The notes beneath the pieces were generated by a model that did no database searches, was not told where the DNA came from, and saw only the letters and a list, made by a program, of their open reading frames with translations. A stretch of DNA of 64,000 nucleotides from Rhytidiadelphus loreus. Its lineage: Eukaryota > Streptophyta > Bryopsida > Hypnales > Hylocomiaceae. The position numbers and the translations under genes are program-made. The DNA lies in the NCBI GenBank assembly GCA_947034895.1, contig OX344763.1:72993093-73057092 (forward strand), in the 5' to 3' direction. Of the stretch, positions 23,148 to 35,654 are shown piece by piece; within the stretch, counting starts at the first letter, position 1; every line of letters begins with the position of its first letter.

Positions 23148-26100
23148 CTATATATTATCATTGCTACCTCCCTCAGAAACACGCAACAAACCCTCTTTAT
23201 CCTCCAGCCTTGTACTTGCACGGCATGTTTGAGGACCAAGACCTCCGCCATTCATGGGCCCCCTAGACGTAGCTTCCATGTCTACTGCGGAAAAGTGTCG
23301 TTTGGTATCCGGAGAGTAGTCATCCTCGTCTTCAATCTTCCGTTTTGGAGTCAAATCCACGTCTTCTGCCTACAACGCTCTCAAAGCAGCATCCACTTTA
23401 TCTACCAAAAAGTTGACCACGTCATCATCATTTTTCATGGAAAACCACTTTGGTTCTTCTCCCCCTACTAAAAATGCCCTCCAATGCATTATGATTTCGC
23501 CCATCCTCTTATCAAATGCCCCTGCCACCTCCGCCATTGAATTTTCTGTGCTTGATTGCCCATCTAGTTCCACAAAGGCACGAACTTGTGCAGCTTCCTC
23601 CAACTTTGATAAAAAGAGGGCCCTCCCTAGCAAAGTGTGATTGTAATCCCCGTATTGCTCATTAAACTCTTGTGTAGGCTCCACCTCTATCCAATTGCCA
23701 TCTAGTCCTTTCTTCACTTCCTTTTTGGGAAATCGAAAGAATTTGTGGTGTTGCATGCTCCAATGGCCCTCCATACTACGACAAAACACTTCTCGATCCT
23801 CCTCGTTGGCAATACCTCTAGCTCGCAATTCCACCTCTCGATCGTGGGTCATCCACACCAAGGAATCTATCGGCACCTCCGATGATTCGTATAGCCCATG
23901 TGTAGAATTTACCGAATCCCACGTTAGACTTTTTCCCCAATGCGCATAATTTTGAAATTTGAATGGCGCTTGGTCTAACGGAAGGGTCCATCAATTGTAT
24001 TCATGGCCGGGGGGCATAGCTTCTAAGATCCCGAGCATTTCATAGAACCTAGGAGGCAAGGGAGAACGACACTCAGGGCACACCGAACGAACAAGGGATG
24101 CCCTGACTATGCATGTGACGTGAAAAGTGTGGGGACATTGGCCCATGGTGAGGGCTCCCTCGGGGCCAAAATGAACTTGACAAAGGCTACAATGACCCTC
24201 CAATATTAAGGCCGAAGGATCACAAGCATGCACCATTGTCTTGTCATTCTTCTTGATGTGTGCCGAAAGCATGGGATAAGGGACCCAACCTTCTTCTAGT
24301 TCCAAGGCCCAATTAATGGGGGCCACTTCTTCCTTCTTCGTGTGGTTCAAACGTTCGAACATTGCATTCATGTCTCCCCAATATGTGATTTTGGTGGACC
24401 CCGTTGGATGTAAATCAAACATCTTCTTCAAACGCCAAAGAGAGGACTCCACGCTATCGCATTCTTCATCTGACTTCATTGCCAATTTGAGTAGCCCTTT
24501 CATTGCTCGTAATACTACAGACGATTTGTCCTCGAGTTTTTGCACCCATGCCAACCATCGAGAGTCCAAAGTGCTCTTTGGCATACATTCATCCAATTGC
24601 ACTATCTGTTGTAGTCGTTTCAACTAGGCCTCCAAACGCGTGTTTTCTTTGGTGACCTCATTCAATTTTTGCTTCAATTCTTCGAATTCATTGCTTTTCG
24701 TTTGCATGGGACCATCGTGGAATGTGGAATTAGTATTACCGATGGGGGTCAAATATAACAAATCCGGATTGTTGTTTTCGTCAATGCCATCTAATATGTC
24801 CTCCACTTTCTCCTTTCCCTTCTCAACATCCACTTCACCTTCTCGGATTTTCTTCTTCAACGCTACAATTTCATACTCCAAGTCTTCAATAAACTTCCTT
24901 TAGAAAAGCAATGTATTATGTCGACACTTTGATTGAGCCTCCAATGTTTCTAGCTTCTCTTTCAATTTCGAAGCATCCGCCCCCAACTTGAGATTCTCAA
25001 CATCTATACCCTTATACTTCTTGATCTCCTCTTGGTATTCACTCAAAACCTTCAAGTCTGTAACCCGCTCGTCGAGAAATGGTGTCATAGATTGGCTGAA
25101 CTTTACGAAGTCCAAGGCACCACTCAACAATTCAGGCGCTAATTTGGAAAAATCCGTTGCAACTTCTTGCAGCCTTGGAGCGACTTCAGCTACAAATTGA
25201 GCTGTAATGGCCAATTTTGATGCGGTCAAAACAAAATCAGCCCATTGACTCTCGGAAGGCTCATGTTGGGTTTCCACGCCTCCGTTACTCGTGCCATCCT
25301 CATTGGTGGGCTCCCTGTTCTTTAAACGTTCTTCGTGTGACCGCCACAAATGTGAACCTTTACACAAAGATTCTAATAATGCAACCGAGGGCATCCGACG
25401 AACAATTTGCCATTTTGATGTCCTCAAAGATGACAAATGTGGATACTTGGAATCGATAAATCCGCCAAGAATGGTCTCATTTGGCGGCACGCCATCCGAT
25501 TGTTCTCTATGATGAGGTGAAGGATGCACCTCAACTCCTAGATTCAATGTTGGGCTCGGTGTCTTTGGCAAACTTTGTTTCGAAGTACTTGCCAAATGAT
25601 TTAAAGCATTGTTGTCTATAAGATTCTGAATGGCAATACTAGCATTAGCAACTTCTCCCTCAATGACCTCATCTTGACGTTCATGTGGTGCGGATGGGGT
25701 CACATGCTCCACCATTGTTGTTCCATTTGGTGTGCATATCAAATCCGTTGGAGGAGTTAAAAATATGTCTCCCTCCACATGCTCGCCTTTGAAATCTATC
25801 ATTGCCGTACGGTTTTGTGTTGAAGCCAATTGCATTGCCGAACTTGTGACCTCCACGTCCTTGGTCATAGTCATTGTCATTGGTTTGACCTCTTTTTTGG
25901 ATTTAAATGCCTCACTTGGCCCTGCCTATGGATTGTACAAATCGGGAATATCTTTCCGATTACATTCAAGCAGACGTGGAGCATTCGCTGTCGTTGGAAA
26001 CGTGCTCCAATCCACCTTGCATGCCAATATCAATTCTGCATACACCATAGAAGCCAAGCTATAGTTTATATACCCCTTGGACATTGCTTTATCCCCGAAG

Positions 26101-26423
26101 AGGGCTCGCCAAACTTCATGCGCTCGATGAATGAAATGCGCATTGTTGTAATTCCCTGGTTTGCAACAAAAACCACGAGTATGGATGATGTGGGCCTCCC
26201 TAGGCCACAACTTGTCGATGTGGAACATCTTCACATACTTCTTGCACGTCTTGGAGGACCAATATTCTACTTCCTCCGCTTCCCAACCACCCTCTGCTTT
26301 GATGTTGGAATCATCTAAAATATCATAGTGGAGCTTATGGGCGGTCCCCTTTGGTTTAGGCCTCCTACTATTGTCACCTCCGCCAGTCAACCCACCACTA
26401 CCTTCAACGCCTTGACCACTCAT
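23148..26423 (-). pseudogene. Large RING-finger gene of a lineage-expanded repeat family, five in-frame stops
   Basis: One minus-strand frame of 1,092 codons from ATG 26421-26423 to TAA 23148-23150. Internal stops are at 25926 (TAG), 24900 (TAA), 24624 (TAG), 23991 (TGA) and 23370 (TAG), without a frameshift. Order: a Gly-rich start; a domain at about residues 44-145 with GWE, an invariant-looking Trp, CKKYVKM and KLWPRE; a low-complexity linker; two coiled-coil stretches around 400-590; and a RING-H2 finger at about 745-786 (CSLC, CPHTFHVTC, CPEC). A conserved-looking C-terminal block of about 280 residues follows, with WTLPLDQAPF and a basic nuclear-signal-like end. RING fingers usually act as E3 ubiquitin ligases; the target is unknown. 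The GWE domain is shared with the gene at 31713-32811. GC-rich minisatellites lie on both sides. Confidence 0.75.
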
Positions 26424-26639
26424 GGTTGTCAACTTGAACTTGTCCCAAATTGAATTTAAATAGTCACCAAAAGTAGGTGCCTTCAATCCACCCAAGTTTC
26501 AATGAATGTTTATATGTGAACCAATAATGAAAGATGAAAGACCCCACCTCTCCACCATGTAGAGCAACTGGCACAATGAAGCAACAGTAGCACATCCAAC
26601 ACGGTTGTAAGTCCTAGGAAGGAGAGGCAAGTGAGAAAA

Positions 26640-26960
26640 AACAAGAAGGCCGTCCGCCCTTATAGCCGTCCGAAACCAAACCTAAAATCGTCCGCCACCG
26701 AACCTCCCCCGAACGTCGCGAAGCGGACCCGAACGTCTGCTCAATCGGACGGCCCATCCGTCTTCAAATCTGACGCTGCCGTCCGCCTTCCCGCCGCTGC
26801 CATCCGCTTGCTGCCCCCCGTCCCTGATTCCAACGCTGCCATCCTCTGTTCCCACGCCCCCGTCCGCCTGTTGGAGCCCCCGTCCGCCTGCTCCAACAGA
26901 TCCGTCCGCCTTTCCGACACTACCGTCCGCATTTCCGACGGGTCCGTCCGCCCTTCCCTA
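26640..26960. repeat. GC-rich minisatellite (GCCGTCCGC), upstream of the RING gene
   Basis: CCGTCCGC-type blocks spaced about 21 bp apart, related to the 22511-22800 array but in inverse orientation, so the two flank the RING gene as inverted subterminal blocks. It begins 217 bp upstream of the ATG at 26423 and may act as its promoter or 5' leader region. Confidence 0.8.
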
Positions 26961-27240
26961 CCCGAGGTTCGCCCAAGCACACTTTGGGGAGTTTGGGCCT
27001 TGTTTTCACCCTCTTGAGTCCTCTAGCCCTCTCCTGATTTTCAGAAGCATAGGATTCTTTCATTTGGGAATATAGAGATGTTGTACTAGTACCGGATGCT
27101 CATTGATGAAGGAATGTTTCAATGTTTGAAGCATTGACTTGGTTTTCATTAGATGAGTTTTCGGACCCTTGGAGGGCCGTTTCAAGCAGCTGCGGGGGAA
27201 CTGTCCCCCTGCAGTTTTCGGGGAACAGCTGTTCCCGATA

Positions 27241-27273
<33 letters not shown>

Positions 27274-28647
27274 TTTACTCATGAAATGAAAAAAAAAAAT
27301 GGAAGTCGCCATTCCACGTCTGCAAGCTCCTGCGGCCCCTGTGAACCAATTCCCGTAGTTTGGGAACTCACAGCCCTCCAGGGGGCTGAAATCTCCTCTA
27401 ATGTCATAAATGTCAAGGCAATCCACCTACCCAAAGGTAGTATTTTGACTAATTCAATGCCTCCAAACCCTTGTTAGGGTTTAGGATATAGGGTTTAGGC
27501 CTCTCGTTGTCAAAATGGGGGTGACAATTACAATCCTTTGTCTATGATTTATATAAACAAATATGCCATCCAAATTCCAAATAGAACTAATAACAAAATG
27601 GAAAGGAGTTATTCAATTGCAAACAAATCCGAAGGTCCAATTCATGTAATATTCAAAGTTGATTCATTTTCCAATGGATCAAATCTTTTAGGGGTTTGAG
27701 TGCCCAAGCCATTCAAAGTGTGTTGTACGTATGAAAAAAGAACATGGGCTTTTAGTATCCACAATGAAAGAAACATTTGTCCTTGCATCCCCTAACCACA
27801 TAGATGTTTAGACTTAAAAAAATTTGCTTGAATGCCTAGTAGGGTGCATGTGAACTTGGAAAGTGAAATGACCATGGAGTTGTGAGGTTATAAGAAGACA
27901 AGTGTATGCACTATTTTCATAGCACATTGTCCCACCCTAGTGATTGAGAAAGTTATAATTTCATACTAGAATTAATTTAACTTGATATTTTTGGCACTAA
28001 TATTTTAGCACCTTATGATTCTTTAAAGAATGGAAATCAATACATTTGAAATCAATAAATTCATTCAACTCAAAGGGGGGGGTTTAGACTTCTAAAAATC
28101 TACTTCCACACATTTTCATACTAGAGTATCAAAACCTTTGCGAGCCCGTAATATCCCCTAAACCCAAAATACTATTTAAAAGATTTTTTGTCTTTGGTCT
28201 TGAAATGACCATTTTATGAGGTGTTGACATACAAGAAAAAGACCTCGTAGCTTCATTTGGACAATGAGAAGCTTTAAGTTATTTCTCAAAGTTCGAAATA
28301 AGTAGAATTAAATTACCATGTGTTAAATTCTTTATTTCATTTAAAAGTTTATTTCATAGGAAACTCAATTCCATCACTAGAAAATAAGAAAAAATTATAA
28401 ACTCAATGCATGCACGTGAAAACAACATACAAAAATATGTGAATCTTTTAGATAATTCCTAAATTTACACATCCATTTTTTATTTATTTTTTAATTTTTA
28501 GATCAAATGAAATCCCAATGCCATTGGCACAAAGGAACCACATTAAAAATTAAATTGAACCGGAGGGCCTGCCAACTGGTGACATCAAGGATTCAAGGAC
28601 CCCTAAGGCCCTAATCTATCATTTGGGCGGGATGCACTTCAAAATCC
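26961..28647. other. AT-rich spacer, no supported gene; A-tract at about 27241-27273
   Basis: The only landmarks are a long A-tract (about 27241-27273), preceded by the perfect 16-bp palindrome GGGAACAGCTGTTCCC at 27221-27236, and two TTAGGG-like motifs near 27475-27500. Frames here are short and low-complexity. Confidence 0.6.
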
Positions 28648-29010
28648 CTCCCCCGTCCGCTTAGGCGGACTCCGCCGTTCTTCATTTCGACGCCCCCGTC
28701 TGCCTACTGGAGTCGCCATCCGCCCGTCGAAGCCACCGTTCACCTGTCGGGGCCCCCGTCCGCTTGCTGCCCCCCATCCGCGTGTTGCAAGCCGCTTTCC
28801 GCGATTTCGGCGCTGCCGTCTGCGTCGTGAAGTCATCGTCCGCCCGTGCGGTCTGTTTTGGCCGTCCGATGAAGCGGACTGCTGATCCGTCCATTTGTTC
28901 GGACGGCCGAAGCGAGGTGGACCGTTGGCCGTCCGCTTTGGGGTCCGTCCGCTCGTGTAGACCTCGAGGCCATCCACCTCATATAAGGCGGCGCGGACGG
29001 CCCGTCCGCT
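28648..29010. repeat. GC-rich GTCCGC block upstream of the kinase-like gene
   Basis: Repeated CCGTCCGC, GTCTGCC and GGCCGTCCG blocks spaced about 21 bp apart at the start and less regularly later. It is clearly related to 22511-22800 and 26640-26960 and ends about 200 bp before the kinase-like start codon at 29212. Confidence 0.8.
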
Positions 29011-29211
29011 CTCACTTTTGCCTTCCCCCTTGTACTTTGCAAGAGAGAGCGGAGAACTTGGTGGTTTATCATCCATTGGCTCCTTTCGTAGGGAAGGTAG
29101 GAGTTGGGTTTTGGGGGCCTATATTTTGCTCGTTTTTTCTACTTTGTGTGTACTTGGTGCACTGTAATTTTTTATGAATTAAATTGGGACTAGAAATTCA
29201 TACTTTTTACG

Positions 29212-30696
29212 ATGCCAAGACCAAAGAAAGCGGCGAAGGGGAAGAATGTGGTGCCCGATATTGACTCAGCACGTAAACTTCCTTCCAATGCTTGCAAAGC
29301 ATTCTTGATTGAATACATTGTGAAGTTTTATGAGGCGGAAACTACTGTGTCTCTTGACACTAAATATGTGAGATACCAAGAGGAGTGTGTAGATAAATTC
29401 AAGATGGACATGACACAGAAGTTCACGGATGCTCTAAACGTTCGAGAATGGATTCATGAAATGGAAAAGAAGGGCTTCCAACAATTTCTGAAGAACAGGG
29501 TGCAAGACGCATTGTGGAATGCAAAGGCGATCCTAGAAAAATACAGGAGGGAACACCGTGCAAGTAATGAAAGCTTTGAACAAGTCATTCTCAAAGCTAA
29601 CTTGTTTGTTTGTCGTTGCGCTCCGTTTGCAAAGAGACGGAATCGGCAAGGGTCATTGGGTTGGTGGACTTCGGATGAGGGAGATGTAGAATTGCAACAT
29701 GGACGACGGCATCTCATAGCACTACTAGACACATCAAGGGTGATTCTACAAGATGACAAAATCCTGAAGGGTGGATATGCAACAATTCGCAGGGTTCAAA
29801 TTGAAGGATGTCATGAGATTCTGTCATTTTGGGAATTTGCTACAAAGATATCTCATCAACAACGGATTCGTCCTCAACTTGCGAAGTTGGAGCACCAAAA
29901 CGAATCAATGGTAGTGAGGATTCCACATGACGGAGTTATTCGGTTTGCTGCTGTCCATGCAACAAACAATGAAGGGTATGCATATTGGTGGAATGGTGGT
30001 ACATTGCGGCAAATGTTGATCCTCGATAATGATTATCTAGATACCATTGCCATTTGATTGTCTTATTCACGACCAACGCCCGAAGAGGTGATTCAAGCTT
30101 TCCGTCTTGGTCGATGGAGAAAGAAGCGCACCGAGTTGGCATGGGCATTGGTGCATATCATGAATGCAGTCCACAATGTTGGTCATCTATACAATGATAT
30201 TTCTCCCGACAATATCATGTTTCACTTTCATGAGGATGAATCACGTGTTTACATTGGAGTTTGCGATTGGGGCATGTCTACGGTTCGTACTGAACCAATG
30301 AAGTCTTTGTATACGTTCACATCTGCGGCAGATCGGAATGCAACTTTGAACCAAAGGTGGTGGGTGGACCCTTCAATTGCATACGTGCACCGCAAAGATG
30401 CGGATGTGGAAATGATTCTAACTTTGTCACGTAAATCGGAGGAATATGCCGTTGGTCGAATAGCTCAATGGATCAACAAACTATGTATGTCAGAGGCCTA
30501 CACATCGCTTCATCATGAAAATGAAGAACATACGAGGTTTAGCCACCACGATTTGGCAAGGGTATTTCACCTCTACTTGGATCGCCTTTGCAATCCAGTG
30601 ATTGCGGAGCGCGGAAGTTTTTCCAAAATCATCCAACGATTTACTAATTCTTACAATTGGCCTATTCCAGATGACCACTTTCGTCACTCATATTAG
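29212..30696 (+). pseudogene. Divergent protein-kinase-like gene with one TGA stop
   Basis: A 495-codon frame from ATG 29212 to TAG 30694-30696, broken only by TGA 30055-30057, where CGA (Arg) would restore it. Residues 1-180 are an unassigned basic, helical region. The kinase-like part shows a glycine-loop-like GGYATI (about 187-192), the FATK lysine (about K212), a catalytic-loop equivalent YNDISPDN (Asp about 329, Asn about 334) and CDWG in place of DFG (Asp about 352). The His/Tyr and Phe/Trp changes make it divergent, but the key Lys, Asp, Asn and Asp are present, so it need not have been a pseudokinase. It sits between GTCCGC-rich blocks and faces the GWE-domain gene, which suggests a gene carried by a mobile element. 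Confidence 0.7.
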
Positions 30697-31712
30697 TATA
30701 TGAGTGTGCTACATAGTATTATAGATTATAGAAGTAAACGATAAATGTATCGGTGAGGATGTACGTTACTATGTGTGCTAACTATAGAATATATATGCAC
30801 CATCAATGTATACCAATATATGTGAAATTGGCTTTCCATTTTGAAAATTTTGTATTTTTCGGAACACAAACTATTTATATACAAAACATCTTTTTTGGGT
30901 GGATGAGAAATGTAGACTTGGAGTTCTTCTTCTTCATGGATCATTGATGTTGGATTGTTGTGTACCTAGCCACCTAGGTTGGCAAAGTGGTGTGCTAAAT
31001 TGTATGATCTATCATGTAAATGTACATGGCACATGCAAGAGAATCCCCCAAATTTTCATTGGGGGGCAACAAAGTAACAACACCATTTGTATTGAAATAA
31101 TACCATTACACAATATGTTGTTTTGAGAAGTTGATTTTGTTTAGGAGAAGCTTAAGTGCCGAACTCCTTGAATCAATTTTCAGTTCATCATTCTAGAAAC
31201 CTAAATGAAATTAAAAATCCAAAGTGTAATTGGGTTGTGGTCTTGTAAATTAAACCAAAATTGCAGATTTTAATTTGTAAAAAATTCTTTAAGCAAATTT
31301 TGTTTGAGATTAAAGGCGTTCTCAATTTCAAATGCAGTGCTTAGAATGCCATATCTTCCAATCCATGCGGTCAAAATTTTTGAAATTTCTGCGCCATGCT
31401 CTCAAATAAGTTATGTACAACATACTATGTTTAAATTCCCCCAAAAAATTGATGTTTATGTTTTTCTACGGTACATAAAGTAGAAGTGGTCCGAACAAAT
31501 CCATTTTTCTAAAAACATCCATAGGGCTTTAGGGCTTAATTACAATATATTTTATTCATAATTTACAAATAGAAAAATACTATTTGTTAAGAGCCAACAT
31601 CTTTGTATCGTGCTTGTCACTTTCTATATCATGTGGCAAGATATTACAATCACTTGATTGTATTGTAAGACAACAACTACAATCTTACAAATGTCCAATA
31701 GTCCAATCTACT
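30697..31712. other. AT-rich spacer between convergent genes
   Basis: Presumably the 3' regions of the kinase-like gene and the GWE-domain gene. I see no domain, repeat or RNA gene. Confidence 0.6.
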
Positions 31713-32811
31713 TCACTCAGATTCTGATTCGGTGTCATCTTTTTGGCTTGGGCTTGTACCACTAGACCTATAAACATTGAGAAATGGTCCTCCGCCATAG
31801 TAGTCGTCTCCATATCTGTTTTGCCCACTTGCTTGTCCATAATGTCCTTGGTATGGACCTCCAAAAGTTGGAGGAGGAATTGAATCATTGTGAATAGATG
31901 CTCCTTGAGTTGAACCGCCATAAGAAGGGCCTCCTTGAGGTTCATGAGAATCACCTCCAGTAGACGTAAAGTTGTATTGGGAGCCTCCTTGGTTACCTTC
32001 AAAATCATGCATGGTTCCGTGGCTTGTCCTTGAGTTGTGATAACCCCCTTGAGGGTCATTATCGTAGTGTGAAATACTTCAGGTATCTTGTGAGCCATAT
32101 GCACCACGATCAGGTTTGTACACCCCATGATGGCCATATTGTCGACCACGGTCCTCTAGGCTTCTTTGCATTGCCTCTCGCATTTTTTGTTGGTATTGAA
32201 TGTCCTCCCGATCTTCTATACGCTCGTGCCTCTCTTCCATCCTCGCGGGTGTTGGAGTGTCTTTCTCATCATCATCATCAAACTATTCATCTTTTGCATC
32301 CGGCAATACAACCGGTGGAAATCCAAATTGGCCTCGATTAGACCACTGGCATGCAATCGCTCGGTCCAATCCAATTGGTATAAAGTACCGCATCACTGCG
32401 ATTCAAGTGGGTAACATCTTTTCCATAAATTGTGCGCCAATCTACATCTTTGTGGAGTACAATCTCCGCCCAAACCATGGTCATGTTGGAATAGTTCATT
32501 AAATTCGGTTTAGAGTCCCGTATTTGAGCTGAACGTGTTACTTCCTCGTATCGATGAACAAAGTGTTTGCTTTGGCATGTGGAAATTTGTCCTTCCCAAT
32601 GGCGAATTTACACCTCTGCGCGTTCTCTTGACCACATTTTGGAGAGGTGCGTCATTTTGATGTACTTCTTGCACATTGTGTAGTCCTAAGATTTTTTGGA
32701 CTTTTCTTCCCATCCCGGTTCAACTACACACATTTGGTTTTTCCAATCATCCCAATTTATGTCTTGGGATTTGTCCTTCTTACTGGACTTCGATTTGTTA
32801 TCGCAAGGCAT
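31713..32811 (-). pseudogene. GWE-domain gene with a Gly/Gln-rich tail (decayed)
   Basis: Read from ATG 32809-32811. The N-terminal third carries GWEEKSKK, a stop where Trp is expected (TAG 32686-32688), then CKKYIKM, a HLSKMWSRE block and VWAEIVLHKDVDW. This matches the order and key residues of residues 44-145 in the RING gene at 23148-26423. A second stop is TAA 32608-32610. Near 32350 the frame shifts, and the rest continues through an acidic stretch, a charged helix and a tail rich in Gly, Gln and Tyr ending in an acidic TESESE terminus. Two further stops lie at 32283-32285 and 32079-32081. Unlike its relative it has no RING finger. Function unknown; DNA- or chromatin-binding is one possibility. 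A GC-rich GTCCGC block begins about 180 bp upstream. Confidence 0.6.
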
Positions 32812-32989
32812 GGTAAGCTTGCTTAAATGATTAATGATTCGCACTTACATTTGAAAAAATTTAAGATTCGATCACAATCATTTGCACACCAAAACAGAAG
32901 AGGCGCACAGAGCCTTAGGCACTAGATCACCCACTCCGCAAGGGAAACGATTGTGACAAAATAAGCCGTGCTCTCCGCTATTTATGCAG

Positions 32990-33301
32990 TCGGACGGCAT
33001 GAATCCACGTACGGGAGCATTAGACGGCACACAAGCGGACGGCAAGATCGAGCGGTGGAAAATCGGCGTCCGTCACATCGCACGATCACCGTCAAAAGCA
33101 GATGGGCCCCCGACGGGCGGACGGAGATCCGGTCACTAGTCTGCTTTTGATCCGTCGGGCCGTCCGCTCCTGTTCCATCGGAAGAATTGGCCGTCCGCCC
33201 ATCCAGCGGTCGGACGCCATCTACCGCCAAGTATGTCAAAAGACGTCCTGGGGTCAACGCTTGCGGACTCTGGACATCCGGCGTGATGTCCGGACGCCCT
33301 G
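32990..33301. repeat. GTCCGC-rich block with a hAT-like terminus
   Basis: CGGACGGC, GGGCGGACGG, GGCCGTCCGC and related blocks end in GTCCGGACGCCCTG at 33301. On the reverse strand this reads CAGGGCGTCCGGACATCACG, which aligns with CAGGGCGTTTGGACGTGACA at 35655-35674, and both are followed by CCAGAGTCCG. It therefore looks like a terminal inverted-repeat end. It also lies upstream of the GWE-domain gene. Confidence 0.6.
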
Positions 33302-35654
33302 TCAATCCTGAACAAACCCTCTCGGCCATGAGACATCCCTGACACCCCAACCCCATGCATACCCTAAGAAGTAGAGAACATGGTTGTCACATCAGACGGA
33401 TGAGAATCAAAAGCCCGAATGAACAGACGGAAGGTCCAAACGGACAATCTGACGTCCTTTCAATTTTCGGGCAAGATGACCAGACAAGGTTAAAAAAAAA
33501 TTCTTACTATTTACCCTAACGCAGTGACCTAGCAATCCATGCTGGAACCGAGGCGGGTACGCAAGTGGGCAACAACTCAATTGGCTGGGCGTAGACACAT
33601 AGGAACAAGTACTAATGGATGAGTCCGAGCACAAATGCAGATGGGGTGGAAGCACAATAGTCTGGGCAGTAACTCATTGTGTATGGGCGCGGACTTTTGA
33701 GTATGTGCGTAGACGTAGATGTCTAGGCGCGAACATAGATAGGGGGGAACATAATGTTTGTGATATATGTGTGGCGCATACGCTTGGGTGTTGGTGGTTC
33801 TTTTTCTTTGGCAATAGGTGCTCTGGCTACTTCATTTACTAGTTCAAATACCACTATGACATAAAGGTCCACCGTTTTGAGTTTCGGATGAATTAAAACA
33901 AAATATTTGATAGTAAATTGTGGATGACATTGAAGAATACAATTTGTAAATAATAGAAAGCATTAAGCATCCAATACCATTTATGGTTGGTTACTAAATT
34001 CAATAGGCATGGCAAATTTAAAAGTAGGATGCGTGCAATTGTCATCATTATAACCAATAAATATTTATAGATTTGATGCATTGTAGAACAAAATTACAAT
34101 GTAATCAATCTATACTTCCATAACACATAGACTTTTGAATTACTCATATGAAGAACTCATTTTGTTCTCTCCAAGTTTGTCCCTTAAGTCGTGGAATTGT
34201 CTTGAAGACGTGCTACTGGAGCCCCTATATTATTCAAACGACTTGATCTACGGACAACCTGGTTGAAGGGACCTACACGATTAACACCTCAGATGCGTAC
34301 GTCGTCATCCATTGGAGCCTCATCACAGTCACGATCAAACTTCTCTTCGTCTTCATAGTCGTCGTCTTTGTCATGTGCACCTTCAAGTGATTCTTCTTTG
34401 TTCATCGTTGAATTACCTTCAACTTCTGAATTTCCATTTCGAAGCTCAAGGTGCCCTTTTGCATGCCTACAAGGATCTAGAGGAAGGTTTACTATTTGCT
34501 TGTGCTGCTTTGCAGTAGGATCTTCAGCATCAAAATTTATCAATGGGCCCCTTCAAACTAAAGGGACATTTGGCGTTGGTGTTAACAAGGTAAGCTCAGG
34601 AAGGTAGGCATCGAAAAACAATTCTATCTCCTCATTAGGGCGGCGTTCTCCAATTCTTCAAAGTGGACATTTAGAGTCCTTTGATGATGATGTCTTGCTA
34701 GTATTCCTTCTTCCTCGAGAACCACAAGTTCGATGCGAGCCATATTGCCCTATGACATGATGATGAAGGGATTGAGGGGGTCTACTAGGTACCAGAACTA
34801 GAATTGGAAATATTTGCCCTTGTCATTTGAGCATTTTCCATAGACCCTAAACCTTCTTAAAAACCTCTCCCATTCAGATTTGAAGTTCTAGTAGAAGAAG
34901 TATGCATGGTACATTGCATTGATGTACCTTGTCCAAAACTAACGTTGGAGACCCCAATATGGGGGAATAGAACGCTTAGAATCTGTACTTGAGAAAAATC
35001 AAGTTCAACAAACTAAGGATCAAAACGCCTTTGTCTCGAATGGCAATTCTACGTCTCATTTTCAAATGGCAACTTTGCGCTTCTTTCTCGAATGACAATT
35101 CTACAAACCGGTGTTGTAGTCTCGATGTTTGTGGAAGATTGCTTTGAGTGAACTGTAATATTGCCATGATGGGCACCCACTCTACCAATTCCTTGAGTTC
35201 CATTTAAATCTTCGGTCGCCTCTTCATTGTTTTGAGCTATAAGGTTCTCGTCATTTCCTCCATCTCCATTGTTGTCATCATTTGTATTTCCATGGTCATT
35301 TCCAAAAGAAGGATTGGCATCATTGTTTTCATTGTTGAGAGAAATATCATATTCATCACATTTGCTTCATTGTAATTAGGGAAAAACAATGTGTGAACTT
35401 CACCGGCACCTTCATATGGAGGAAGACTGTGGAAATATGCAACATCCAAAAAATAAAAAAATAATATACATTAGGAGTAAAAGTAGAAGAAATTTTTTCA
35501 ATTTTTGCATAGAAATAGGGAATTAAGAGCGAAAAATAAGAATTAGAGAATAGCACCTTGGTAGGAAAGCTAAAACTATAATTAGGGTTACAGAGAAATA
35601 CGGAACCAATAGCCGGAAATTGGAAAGTTTCGGACTAGTGTGACCTAAGGTTGA
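33302..35654. other. Spacer between two transposon ends
   Basis: Mostly short degenerate frames. The one stretch with coding character, 34680-35354 on the minus strand, is listed separately. Confidence 0.5.
34680..35354 (-). pseudogene. Degenerate Asn/Asp-rich coding remnant
   Basis: The frame starting near 35354 gives about 90 residues dominated by Asn, Asp and Glu, then Ser/Thr-rich sequence with several stops. The composition resembles the acidic tails of the hAT proteins in this window, so it may be the remnant of another copy, but no hAT core motif is present. Could equally be a low-complexity coincidence. Confidence 0.25.

Noticed and set aside
27169..27477. Two opposite-strand ORFs around the A-tract
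   Set aside because: They contain the poly-A/poly-T tract as Lys or Phe runs, and the remainder lacks any domain.
28639..29177. Arg/Pro-rich ORFs on both strands
   Set aside because: A GC-rich GTCCGC block gives open frames on several strands; no domain is seen.
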